A stretch of DNA of 23,830 nucleotides from NCBI GenBank assembly GCA_035693105.1, contig DASSHC010000277.1, positions 1-23,830 on the forward strand. Reading direction: 5' to 3'. The translations under genes and the position numbers were made by a program. The notes under the pieces were generated by a model. The model made no database searches. It was not told the DNA's origin and was given only the letters and a program-made list of their open reading frames with translations. Positions 6,609 through 14,177 of this stretch are shown here, piece after piece. The DNA comes from DASSHC01 sp035693105. Its GTDB lineage: Bacteria > Chloroflexota > Chloroflexia > Thermomicrobiales > Thermomicrobiaceae. Within the stretch, counting starts at the first letter, position 1. Each line of letters opens with the position of its first letter.

Positions 6609-7964
6609 CCGCTCCACCCCGCTGTCCGGCGGATCCTCGCCGCCCTCGGCCTCGATGAGGATGCGCTCGTCGGTGGCGAACACTCGGCTGACCCGGTTGC
6701 CGTTCATCGAGTGCACCTCCAGCCGCAGCGGGCCGATGGTCGCCACGTCACCCTCGCGCGGGATGCGCGCGACGAGATAGGCGATCAGGCCACCGACCGA
6801 CTCGCCCTCGTAATCGGGCAGCATCTCGCGCTCCAGCTCCAGCCGGTCGAGCAGATCGACCACGCTGACCCGTCCGTCGACCTCGATCACACCCGGTTCG
6901 ACGGCGCGGAACGGCTCGTAGCCGGGGTCAAACTCGTCGGTGATCTCGCCCACCAGCTCCTCGATCACGTCCTCCAGCGTCACGATCCCGGCCACACCGC
7001 CGAATTCGTCGATGACGATGGCGAGCTGGGTGTGCCGGGCCCGCAGCTCGGCCAGCAGCTCGTCGATCGGCTTCGTCTCCGGCACGAAGTAGACCGGCCG
7101 CATCACCTCTTCGGCGGTGGTAGCCGCGCCGCTGCCGTCCGTGTGCAGCACGCGGAAGACATCCTTCACGTGCAGCACGCCGATGACGTTGTCCAGCGAG
7201 TCGCGGAAGACCGGCAGGCGCGAAAAACCGCTGCTGAAGAAGCGTGCCACGATCTCTTCGAGGCGCGCGCGCGCTTCGACCGCGGCCACGTCGACCCGCG
7301 GCACCATGATGCTGCGCGCCACGATGTCGCCAAAGGAGAAGGCCTCCTCGATGAGGTCGGCGTCGGTCGCCTCGACCACGCCCTCGTCCTCGGCGGTCTC
7401 CAGCATCGACAGCAGCTCCTCGCGCGTTACGCTGGGGATGGCGGCGCGCGCCTCGACGCCGAAGAGGCGCAGCACCAGGTTGGTCGATGCGGTCAGCAGG
7501 AAGACGATCGGGCGCGCGATCTTGGACACCCACTCGATCGGGCCGGCGAGCTTCATCGCCAGCGACTCGGTGCGATGCACCGCCAGCGTCTTGGGCACCA
7601 GCTCGCCGAAGACGATGGTGATGAACGAGAGGAAGATGGTGCTGAGAATCAGCGCGATGGTCGAGGCGTTGCTGCTGACGACGGCGATGTGCACGGTCGC
7701 CAGCCGGTGGGTGAGCAGTTTGGCGATGCTGACCGCGCCGACGGCCGACTCGAAGAAGCCGGCCAGCGTCACGCCGACCTGGATGGTGGCCAGGAAGCGG
7801 CTGGGGTTAGCGACCAGCCGGAGAACCCGGTGCGCGCCGCGGTTCCCATCATCCGCCAGCGAGCGCAGGTAGGGCTTGCGCGAGGAGACAATCGACAGCT
7901 CCGACGCGGCCATGAAGGCCGTGATGGCGATCAGCACCACGATAACGACGATCTCAGTGATCAT
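6594..7964 (-). CDS. DUF21/CBS/CorC_HlyC membrane protein
   Basis: A 456-residue member of the HlyC/CorC (CNNM-related) family. The order is an N-terminal DUF21 membrane domain (about 4-185, with GELVPKTLAVH at 120-130), two CBS domains (about 215-345, with FSRLPVFRDSLDNVIGVLHV and TQLAIVIDEFGGVAGIVTLEDV) and a C-terminal CorC_HlyC domain (about 360-440). Family members are linked to magnesium or cobalt transport and membrane homeostasis, with CBS domains binding adenine nucleotides; the older 'hemolysin' name is misleading. The gene starts 40 bases after the stop of the dehydrogenase gene on the same strand, so co-transcription is likely. No strong ribosome binding site is visible before the ATG, but the first residues lead straight into the first membrane segment, which supports this start. 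Confidence 0.92.
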   Translation of the reverse strand: MITEIVVIVVLIAITAFMAASELSIVSSRKPYLRSLADDGNRGAHRVLRLVANPSRFLATIQVGVTLAGFFESAVGAVSIAKLLTHRLATVHIAVVSSNASTIALILSTIFLSFITIVFGELVPKTLAVHRTESLAMKLAGPIEWVSKIARPIVFLLTASTNLVLRLFGVEARAAIPSVTREELLSMLETAEDEGVVEATDADLIEEAFSFGDIVARSIMVPRVDVAAVEARARLEEIVARFFSSGFSRLPVFRDSLDNVIGVLHVKDVFRVLHTDGSGAATTAEEVMRPVYFVPETKPIDELLAELRARHTQLAIVIDEFGGVAGIVTLEDVIEELVGEITDEFDPGYEPFRAVEPGVIEVDGRVSVVDLLDRLELEREMLPDYEGESVGGLIAYLVARIPREGDVATIGPLRLEVHSMNGNRVSRVFATDERILIEAEGGEDPPDSGVERPPEE

Positions 7965-8004
7965 GACCGCGCTCGCCCGCCGCGGATGGATCTCCAGTCA
8001 GGAC

Positions 8005-8946
8005 TCAGCTACGCACTCCTCCGTCGTTCCCAACCCCCGGCCCCTGGGTCCGCACCTCGACGCCGGCCGCCTGCTCCAGTGGCTTGACGACCGCCGCCAT
8101 GTCCTCGGCGCCGAGCCCCAGCGCCCGTCCCTCCTTGAACAGCCCCCGCGCGACGCTGCTCAACAATAATCGCACGTTCAGGTCCCTGCCGACATCGTCG
8201 ATAATATCCAGGTCTTTCAGGATCAGGTCGATCGGGCCACCCGGCGTGAAATCGCGCGCCATGATACGCGGCAGGGCGCGCTCCAGCATGCGGCTGCCGC
8301 CGTAGCTGGTGCGCAGCACGTCGAAGAGCACCTCCGGGCTGACCCCGGCGCGAGCGCCGAGCACGGACGCCTCGGCTACGGCGGCGGTGTTGACCGCGGT
8401 CAGGAGCTGATTGACGATCTTGACCGTGCTGCCGGCGCCGCTCGGTCCAACGTGGTGCACGTTCGATCCGATCGTGCGCAGCACCGGGAGCGCACGGGCG
8501 AAGACGTCCGCCGCGCCGCCGGCCATCACCGTCAGCGTGGCGGCCTCGGCGCCGGGCGGGCCGCCGCTGATCGGGGCGTCGAGGAGATGCGCGCCGCGCT
8601 CGGCGGCGGTGGCCGCCAGGCGGCGACTCAGCTCGGGGTTGACGGTGGAGGTATCGACCACGATCAAGCCAGATGGCGGCGCGGTCAGCAGGCCGTCGGG
8701 GCCGAGGATGACGGCCTCGACCGCGGCCGGAGTCGGCAGGCAGGTAAAGACCAGCTCGGAAGCGGCGGCGACCAGGAGCGGCGAATTGGCCGCTCGCGCG
8801 CCCTCGCGCGCCAGCGCATCGACCACCGCCCGGCTACGGTTGTGCACGGTCAGCTCGTAGCCGGCGCGCAGGAGGTTGCGCGCCATCGGCCGCCCCATCC
8901 TGCCCAGCCCCACGAAGCCCAGTCTCTTCGGCGCGTGCTCGTCCAT
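8005..8946 (-). CDS. beta-hydroxyacid dehydrogenase (3-hydroxyisobutyrate / tartronate semialdehyde reductase family)
   Basis: NAD(P)-dependent oxidoreductase, 313 residues, the usual length. The Rossmann motif GFVGLGRMGRPMARNL spans 10-25. The family substrate-binding signature DAPISGGPPGAE lies at 123-134, and the catalytic lysine is K176 in GSTVKIVNQ. HNRS after the second strand suggests NADP preference, which is inference. GGAGG lies four bases before the ATG at 8946, making this a better start than the in-frame ATG at 8985. Members reduce or oxidise 3-hydroxyisobutyrate, tartronate semialdehyde or related acids; this sequence alone does not choose. The only other related pathway enzyme in the window is the ThDP enzyme at 12506, which does not look like glyoxylate carboligase. 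The CBS/CorC gene follows after 40 bases. Confidence 0.9.
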   Translation of the reverse strand: MDEHAPKRLGFVGLGRMGRPMARNLLRAGYELTVHNRSRAVVDALAREGARAANSPLLVAAASELVFTCLPTPAAVEAVILGPDGLLTAPPSGLIVVDTSTVNPELSRRLAATAAERGAHLLDAPISGGPPGAEAATLTVMAGGAADVFARALPVLRTIGSNVHHVGPSGAGSTVKIVNQLLTAVNTAAVAEASVLGARAGVSPEVLFDVLRTSYGGSRMLERALPRIMARDFTPGGPIDLILKDLDIIDDVGRDLNVRLLLSSVARGLFKEGRALGLGAEDMAAVVKPLEQAAGVEVRTQGPGVGNDGGVRS

Positions 8947-9478
8947 CCGGCCTCCGTTCGCCGCGACCGATACTCCCACCATCATCAGTTGTTCTCGTGC
9001 AGGACACCGTTGGTGGCTGCGGTGGGTCTGGGTGCCGCGTGGCGCCCGAGAATAAATTCATCGCGCTGAGTCCGCGAAGCCCACTGAAGGGGCTAGGATT
9101 ACGGTTGGCGGTGGTGGACAGTGCGCGCCTCCCTCCAACACCGTTGTATAGATTGAGGCAGCAGAGATCCTTCGCTGCGCTCAGGATGACAGGGGAGGGG
9201 GCTCCGTCTGTCCTGTCGTCCTGAGCTTACCGAAGGATGAGACCGCAGCCGAAGCATCCCTCCAAACGGTGTCTCGTGCTCGCTTTCCACGCCGTCACCA
9301 GGCGGGGAGCGCGGAAACTTAGCCCCTTCAGTGGGCTTCGCAGACTCAGCGCGGGAATTCCATTCCAGCGCGCCGGCCGGCACCCGGGCCCCTTGGTAGT
9401 CACCAACCGTGCACGCAACCGGACGCAAAGCGACCATCCGGCATCGAGCTGAGGCGGCAGCCGCTTCGACGTATGTCG
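8947..9478. other. repeat-filled intergenic region, no gene seen
   Basis: A 532-base gap between two minus-strand genes. It is dominated by the nested inverted repeats at 9062-9353. Outside them, an AT-rich patch at 9049-9060 gives TATTCT on the minus strand and could be a -10 box for the dehydrogenase operon, but no clear -35 box is visible. No frame in the gap looks protein-coding. Confidence 0.6.
9062..9353. repeat. nested inverted-repeat element (MITE-like)
   Basis: The outer arms, 9062-9097 and 9318-9353, are inverted copies of 36 bases with only two mismatches; each contains gaagcccactgaaggggcta. Inside them an inner pair, about 9166-9193 and 9211-9239, matches at roughly 23 of 28 positions and is of the 'tcctgagc...gaaggat' family seen elsewhere in the window. 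The element is 292 bases long and has no coding frame. Its organisation fits a non-autonomous mobile element or an insertion of one repeat into another. Confidence 0.8.
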
Positions 9479-9748
9479 CTACGGCGCGTGCGGGGGGCGC
9501 GTCAGCGGCGCGCCGGGATCGACCGCGACGTTGGCGTCGCCGCCCGCCACATTGAGCATGACGCCGGTCTTGTTGACCGTCTCGACCTGATTATAGGAGA
9601 CGGTGATGTCCGGCTCGAGCGAGCGGTCGACCCGGAAGCCCTGACCCAACATCTCCTTGACCGTGCCGACCCGCTCGCCGTCGTCGCCGACGACCGGCAT
9701 TCCCACCCGCATCTGGTTGCGAATCTCGCGGAAATCACGGTAGACCAT
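9479..9748 (-). CDS. small DUF2171 / PRC-barrel-like protein
   Basis: An 89-residue protein with a DUF2171-like pattern: a beta-rich start (MRVGMPVVGDDGERVGTVKEML), a central acidic segment, and a VNKTGVMLNVAG end. GGGAGGG lies about six bases before the ATG at 9748 on the minus strand, and an upstream in-frame ATG at 9877 would add an unlikely basic, proline-rich leader. A longer plus-strand frame covers the same DNA but translates into low-complexity sequence, so the minus strand is taken as coding here. Related small proteins are often stress-associated or of unknown function. The C-terminal 15 residues (DPGAPLTRPPHAP) look disordered. The gene is divergent from the histidine kinase. Confidence 0.72.
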   Translation of the reverse strand: MVYRDFREIRNQMRVGMPVVGDDGERVGTVKEMLGQGFRVDRSLEPDITVSYNQVETVNKTGVMLNVAGGDANVAVDPGAPLTRPPHAP

Positions 9749-9800
9749 GCGACCCTCCCAGAAATGATCCGGCCCTTCGGCGGCCTCCATGCAAGGCCCG

Positions 9801-9834
9801 TGCCGGCTGCGGGCGCCGCCCGCCGCAACCGGCA
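9801..9834. promoter_or_regulatory. long hairpin in the divergent region
   Basis: tgccggctgcgg (9801-9812) pairs with ccgcaaccggca (9823-9834) with one mismatch in 12 and a 10-base loop. It lies 53 bases upstream of the DUF2171-like start, so it could be in that gene's leader. The 306-base gap 9749-10054 shows no convincing promoter pair and no further gene. Confidence 0.5.
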
Positions 9835-10054
9835 TGAAACTTGCTGGGTAGGCCGGTGTGGTGCATTTCCGGCGCACGAGGAACAGGCACTTGGGCCGTT
9901 CCGGGCAGCCGGATCGCTCCCGGCGTTGCCGGCCACGACCTGGCTACCAGCAGATGGGACACTCGCGGATGGAGACCAGCCCGATGCCAGCAGCCACGGC
10001 GCCCGACGACGTACCTCGCCGCCCGCGTGGTGGCCCAGGAGCGGCGAACGCTCA

Positions 10055-11998
10055 ATGACCGATCCCTCCCCTGGATCACCAGCGAAGAACTCGCCCGCCG
10101 AACCGGTCGAACGCCCGCCGGGCGGTCAAGGCGATCTGACCGCCGCGCGCGACCGTTTGCGCCGGGACGTACTCGACGGCGGGCACGCGGGCCTGCTACT
10201 CGCCGGCCAACGGACCGTGCTGGAGCTGATCGCGAAAGGCGCTCCGCTTGAGGAGACCCTCAGCGCCCTGGCCGAGTTCATCGAGGCGAAATCGGAAGGG
10301 ATGCTCTGTTCGATCCTGCTACTCGGCGGTGACGATAGCCGGCTGCACCACGGGGCCGGCCCCAGCCTGCCGCCCGAGTATCTGGACGCGATCGACGGCC
10401 TCGCCATCGGCCCCCAGGCCGGCTCCTGCGGCACCGCTGCCTTCCTGCGCGAGCCGGTTATCGTCGCCGATGTCGCCACCGACCCACGCTGGGACGACTA
10501 CCGCCACCTGCTGCTGCCCCACGGCCTGCATGCCTGCTGGAGCTGGCCGATCGTCGACCGGACGGACCAGGTCCTGGGCACGCTGGCCGTCTATCGCTTC
10601 CAGCCGTCGCGCCCCAGCGCGGAGGACCGCGAGCTCATCGCCATCGCCCTCTACCTCGCCCGCATCGCTTTGGAGCGTCAGCGGACCGAGGACGAGCGCA
10701 GCCGGTCGCTGAACCTCTTAGCCGGGCAGGCGCAGGTCTTGGAGCTGATCGGCCGGGGCGCGGACTTGCCCGACGTGCTGGCGGCGCTGCTGCGCGTGAT
10801 CGAGGCACAATCCAGCGACCTGCTCGGCTCGATCCTGGTGCGCGACCCGGCGCGCGAGCAGTTCTGCCTGGGCGTGGCCCCCAGCCTGCCCCGGAGCTAC
10901 ACCGACGTGCTCGCCACCGCCTCGTTCGCGCCTCCCTACCTCGGCCCCTGCGGCCTGGCGACCCATCAGGGCGAGGAGGTCATCACCGCCGACATCGCCG
11001 CCGACGAGCGCTGGGCGGAGGAGTGGCGCGACCTGGCGCTGGCCGCCGGCCTGCGCACCTGCTACTCCGCGCCCATCGTCGCCTCCGACGGCCGGCTGCT
11101 GGGATCGTTCGGCGTCTACTACCGGCAGCTCCGCGACCCGCTCCCCGGCGACCGGCAACTCGTCGCGACCGCCACGCATCTGGCGAGCATCGCCATCGAA
11201 CGCCACTGGACCGACCAGGAGCGAGCCGACCTCCTGGCGCGCGAGCAGGCGGCGCGGGTGGCGGCCGAGCGCGCCGTGCGGGCGCGCGACGAGTTCCTCT
11301 CGATCGCCTCGCACGAGTTGCGCAATCCGGTCGCGGGCGTCCGCGGCTCCGCCCAGTTCCTGGCCCGCTTGCAGGCGCGCGGCCAGCTCGACGAGCGGCG
11401 CCTCAGCCACTACCTGGGCGCCATCGACGAGTCGAGCCGCCGGCTCTCGGCCCTGGTCGACGATCTGCTCGACGTCTCGCGCCTGCAGAGCGGCCAGTTC
11501 CCCCTGCGCCCGGTGCCGGTCGACCTGGCGGGTCTGCTGCGCGAGGTCACCGCGCGCCAGCAGCCAGCGCCGGGGCAGCACCACCTCCTGCGACTGAGCG
11601 GCGCGGACGAGCCGTGCCCGCTGGTGGCCGATCCGGACCGGCTGCGGCAGGTGCTGGTGAACCTGCTGGACAACGCGGTCAAGTACTCGCCCAGCGGGGG
11701 CGAGATCCACCTCGGTCTGACGCGCGAGCCCGAAAGCGTGCTGGTGCGGGTCGCGGACGAGGGGATCGGTCTGCCGGACGGCTCGGCCGAGCAGATCTTC
11801 CAGCCCTTCGGCCGGGCGCCCAACGCCGCCGCGCGCAACCTGCCCGGCCTCGGCCTGGGGCTCTACGTCTGCCGCCGCATCGCCGAGGCGCACGGCGGCC
11901 GGCTCTGGGCCGAGAGCCTCGGCGACGGGCAGGGGACCACCTTCGTGCTCCGACTGCCGGCGGGCGGCGACGGTGGATCGGAAGTATCCGGTGGCTGA
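10055..11998 (+). CDS. soluble GAF-GAF sensor histidine kinase
   Basis: A 647-residue two-component sensor without membrane segments, so it should sense a cytoplasmic signal. Two GAF domains lie in tandem at about 50-215 and 230-390; both share the ...CG(T/L)A...E.V...DI/V..D.RW pattern, which points to an internal duplication. A short coiled linker rich in Arg/Glu/Ala (390-413) leads to the HisKA domain with phospho-acceptor H420 (SIASHELRNPVAG). The HATPase domain shows the N-box (VLVNLLDNAVKYSP), G1 (VADEGIGLP) and G2 (GLGLGLYVCRRIAEAHGG). The ATG at 10055 has AGGAG at 10037-10041, somewhat distant. The frame is open further upstream, but that part overlaps the DUF2171-like gene and is not domain-like. 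The gene overlaps its response regulator. The ligand of the GAF domains is unknown. Confidence 0.92.
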   Translation: MTDPSPGSPAKNSPAEPVERPPGGQGDLTAARDRLRRDVLDGGHAGLLLAGQRTVLELIAKGAPLEETLSALAEFIEAKSEGMLCSILLLGGDDSRLHHGAGPSLPPEYLDAIDGLAIGPQAGSCGTAAFLREPVIVADVATDPRWDDYRHLLLPHGLHACWSWPIVDRTDQVLGTLAVYRFQPSRPSAEDRELIAIALYLARIALERQRTEDERSRSLNLLAGQAQVLELIGRGADLPDVLAALLRVIEAQSSDLLGSILVRDPAREQFCLGVAPSLPRSYTDVLATASFAPPYLGPCGLATHQGEEVITADIAADERWAEEWRDLALAAGLRTCYSAPIVASDGRLLGSFGVYYRQLRDPLPGDRQLVATATHLASIAIERHWTDQERADLLAREQAARVAAERAVRARDEFLSIASHELRNPVAGVRGSAQFLARLQARGQLDERRLSHYLGAIDESSRRLSALVDDLLDVSRLQSGQFPLRPVPVDLAGLLREVTARQQPAPGQHHLLRLSGADEPCPLVADPDRLRQVLVNLLDNAVKYSPSGGEIHLGLTREPESVLVRVADEGIGLPDGSAEQIFQPFGRAPNAAARNLPGLGLGLYVCRRIAEAHGGRLWAESLGDGQGTTFVLRLPAGGDGGSEVSGG

Positions 11999-12365
11999 TC
12001 CCCCCGGCGTGCTGGTGGTGGACGACGACTCCACCATTCGCTCGGTCATCGCCGAGCTGCTGCTGGTGGAGGGCTACCTGGTGCGCACGGCAGTCAACGG
12101 GCGGGATGCGCTGGAGGTCCTGCGCGCCTGGCGGCCGTGCGTGATCGTGCTCGACCTGATGATGCCGGTGATGGACGGCTGGGCCTTCCGGGCGGCGCAG
12201 CGCGCGCTTCCCGGCGCCCTGCGCGAGATCCCGGTCATCATCCTCTCGGCCACGCGCGACGTCGAGCGGCACGCCGCGGAGCTGGGTGCCGCCACCGCCA
12301 TCTCCAAGCCGTTCGATCTCGACCAGGTCGTCACGACCGTCGCCGCCATCGCCGGGCGACCGTAA
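11991..12365 (+). CDS. stand-alone response regulator receiver (CheY-like)
   Basis: A 124-residue single receiver domain with no output domain. Acidic pocket residues are in VVDDDS (10-14), the phospho-acceptor is D55 (VIVLDLMMPVMDGW), the switch Ser/Thr is in ILSAT, and the conserved Lys is in SKPFD. The GTG at 11991 overlaps the kinase stop by eight bases and has GGAAG at 11980-11984; an in-frame GTG at 11973 would add six residues and is possible. Translational coupling with the kinase is likely. Because there is no DNA-binding domain, the regulator probably acts by protein-protein contact or as a phosphorelay step; its target cannot be read from the window. Confidence 0.9.
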   Translation: MADPPGVLVVDDDSTIRSVIAELLLVEGYLVRTAVNGRDALEVLRAWRPCVIVLDLMMPVMDGWAFRAAQRALPGALREIPVIILSATRDVERHAAELGAATAISKPFDLDQVVTTVAAIAGRP

Positions 12366-12439
12366 TGTAACCCCTGTTCCTGCCTTCTGCCTTCGTTGTC
12401 CCTTCCCACTGCCGCCCGCCCGTCACTCGCCTTCCCGCT

Positions 12440-12468
12440 TGGACAGCGCCCCGCCCATCCATTACCAT
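12440..12468 (+). promoter_or_regulatory. promoter for the ThDP enzyme/TauE operon
   Basis: TGGACA (12440-12445) and TACCAT (12463-12468) are 17 bases apart. Transcription would start near 12475, just at an in-frame GTG (12476); the ATG at 12506 with its AAAGGA site is the better translation start. The gap from 12366 to 12439 holds pyrimidine-rich sequence with no gene. Confidence 0.6.
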
Positions 12469-12505
12469 CACACGGGTGAACTCGGAGCCACGAAAGGAAG
12501 AGCCG

Positions 12506-14128
12506 ATGGCCGGGACGAGCGGCACCACGGGCGCGCGTCTCCTGATCGACGCGCTCGCGCGGGCGGGAGCCACGCGCATCTTCTCGCTCTCCGGCAATCA
12601 GATCCTGCCGGTCTACGACGCCGCGCTCGACGCCGGGATCGCGGTGACCGACACGCGGCACGAGTCGGCCGCGGCGCACATGGCCGACGCCTGGGCGCGG
12701 CTGCGCGACGAGCCGGGCATCTGCCTGGTGACCGCCGCCCCCGGCCACACCAACGCGCTAACCGGCGTGGCCACCGCGTTCTTTGCCGAGTCGCCGGTCC
12801 TCTGGCTGAGCGGCGGCAGCGAGGCCGCCCACCTGGGCATGGGCGGCTTCCAGGAGCTAGACCAGACCACCATCGCCGGGCCGGTGACCAAAGCGGCCTG
12901 GCGCGCCGAGCGCGCGGACGAGATCCCGGCGCTGGTCGCCCGGGCCTGGCAAACGATGCAGGAGGGACGGCCCGGCCCGGTCCACTTGACGCTGCCCGCC
13001 GACGTGCTGCGCGAGACCATCGCCGAGGCGCCTGCCCCGCCCCCCGGCGATGCCTTCCAACCCCGGCGCCGGCCACCGGCGGCCGGCAGTGTCGCGCGTG
13101 CCGTCGCCATCCTGGCCGAGGCCACGCGGCCCCTGCTGCTGGCCAGCCCGGCGGTGACGCGCGGAGCGGCGGAGCAGCGTTTGCGCGAGCTGAACGCCCT
13201 CACCGGCATCCCCTGGTTCCCGCTGGAGAGCCCGCGCGGCCTGCAGGACCCGGTGCTGCAGGGGCGGGGTGCGGCGGTGCGCCGGGCCGACGCGGTGCTC
13301 CTGCTGGCGCCGCAGGACTTCGTCATCGGTTTCGCCCGCCCGGAGGTCTTCGCGCCCGGTTGCCGCCTGATCCAGTTGGCGCCAGATGCCGCCGAGCTGG
13401 CGAGTAACGCGCCGATCGAGCTGGGGCTGGTGGGTGACGCCGAGCCAGCCCTGGCGGCGCTGCTGGAGGCCGCGCGTGAGCACCACTGGCGGACCGCTGG
13501 CTGGCGCGACGAGATCGAGGAGATGCGGCAGCGCGCGCACGCGCGGCTGGCGCCCGAGGAGCGCTCCGAGGCCGTGCCGATCCACCCGCTGCGGCTGGCG
13601 GCCGAGTTGCGTGCCGTGCTCCCCAAGGGTGCGAGCATGGCGCAGGACGGCGGCGAGTTCGGCCAGTGGGCGCGCTGGGAGCTGGGGCGCGACGACTACG
13701 AGGTCGTCGTCAACGGCAAGTTCGGCTCGATCGGCTCGGCCATCCCCTTCGCCATCGGCGCCAAGCTCGCCCGGCCCGACGCGCCCAGCGTCTGCTGCCT
13801 GGGCGACGGCACCTTCGGCTTCCACGCCATGGAGTTCGACACCGCCGTGCGCCACGGCATCCCCTTCGTGGCGGTCGTTGGCAACGACGCCGCCTGGTCG
13901 GCCGAGCGCCACCGCCAGCTCACCCTCTACGGCGCGGACCGCATCGTGGCCAGCGATCTCCTGCCGACGCGCTACGACGGGCTGGCCCGCGCCCTGGGCG
14001 GCTACGGCGAGCTGGTGGAACAGCCCGACGAGATCCGCCCAGCGCTGGAGCGCGCGCTGGCCAGCGGCCGGCCGGCCTGCGTCAACGTGATGATCCAGGG
14101 CCTCCCGAGCCCCGCCGCGCTGCCGTGA
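12506..14128 (+). CDS. thiamine diphosphate-dependent enzyme, acetolactate synthase-like
   Basis: A 540-residue ThDP enzyme of the acetohydroxyacid synthase/decarboxylase superfamily with the three standard domains: pyrimidine-binding (about 1-170), central (190-320) and pyrophosphate-binding (365-530). E53 in TRHESAAAHMADAWAR is the cofactor-activating glutamate. The metal-binding motif is GDG (433-435), 24 residues, then ND (460-461), a variant of GDG...NN. GGFQELDQ near residue 114 matches a stretch common to acetolactate-synthase-like enzymes and to sulfoacetaldehyde acetyltransferase. AAAGGA at 12493-12498, seven bases before the ATG, fixes the start. No small regulatory subunit gene follows, which argues against a standard biosynthetic acetolactate synthase. 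The TauE/SafE gene 49 bases downstream is probably in the same operon. Exact substrate is unknown. Confidence 0.88.
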   Translation: MAGTSGTTGARLLIDALARAGATRIFSLSGNQILPVYDAALDAGIAVTDTRHESAAAHMADAWARLRDEPGICLVTAAPGHTNALTGVATAFFAESPVLWLSGGSEAAHLGMGGFQELDQTTIAGPVTKAAWRAERADEIPALVARAWQTMQEGRPGPVHLTLPADVLRETIAEAPAPPPGDAFQPRRRPPAAGSVARAVAILAEATRPLLLASPAVTRGAAEQRLRELNALTGIPWFPLESPRGLQDPVLQGRGAAVRRADAVLLLAPQDFVIGFARPEVFAPGCRLIQLAPDAAELASNAPIELGLVGDAEPALAALLEAAREHHWRTAGWRDEIEEMRQRAHARLAPEERSEAVPIHPLRLAAELRAVLPKGASMAQDGGEFGQWARWELGRDDYEVVVNGKFGSIGSAIPFAIGAKLARPDAPSVCCLGDGTFGFHAMEFDTAVRHGIPFVAVVGNDAAWSAERHRQLTLYGADRIVASDLLPTRYDGLARALGGYGELVEQPDEIRPALERALASGRPACVNVMIQGLPSPAALP

Positions 14129-14177
14129 TCGACGGGAGGGGCGCGACCTCCGCGTCACACAAGGCGACGGCATCCCC

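Noticed and set aside
9836..9846. Shared 11-mer gaaacttgctg in two upstream regions (about 9836 and 18682) as an ECF-type -35 box
   Set aside because: An 11-base match between two places in 24 kb is expected by chance, and no matching -10 element lies at the right distance in either place.
9473..10054. N-terminal extension of the histidine kinase to 9473
   Set aside because: The extension would double as antisense to the DUF2171-like gene, and its sequence has no domain character; the GAF-linked part begins after the ATG at 10055.
11973..11990. GTG at 11973 as the response regulator start
   Set aside because: It lacks a good ribosome binding site, whereas GTG at 11991 has GGAAG at a suitable distance and begins close to the first receiver strand. 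The longer form cannot be fully excluded.
8005..14128. A glyoxylate pathway made of tartronate semialdehyde reductase and glyoxylate carboligase
   Set aside because: The ThDP enzyme at 12506 keeps the catalytic Glu (RHES), whereas glyoxylate carboligase has Val at that position, and the genes are on opposite strands 4 kb apart. No hydroxypyruvate isomerase or glycerate kinase gene is present.
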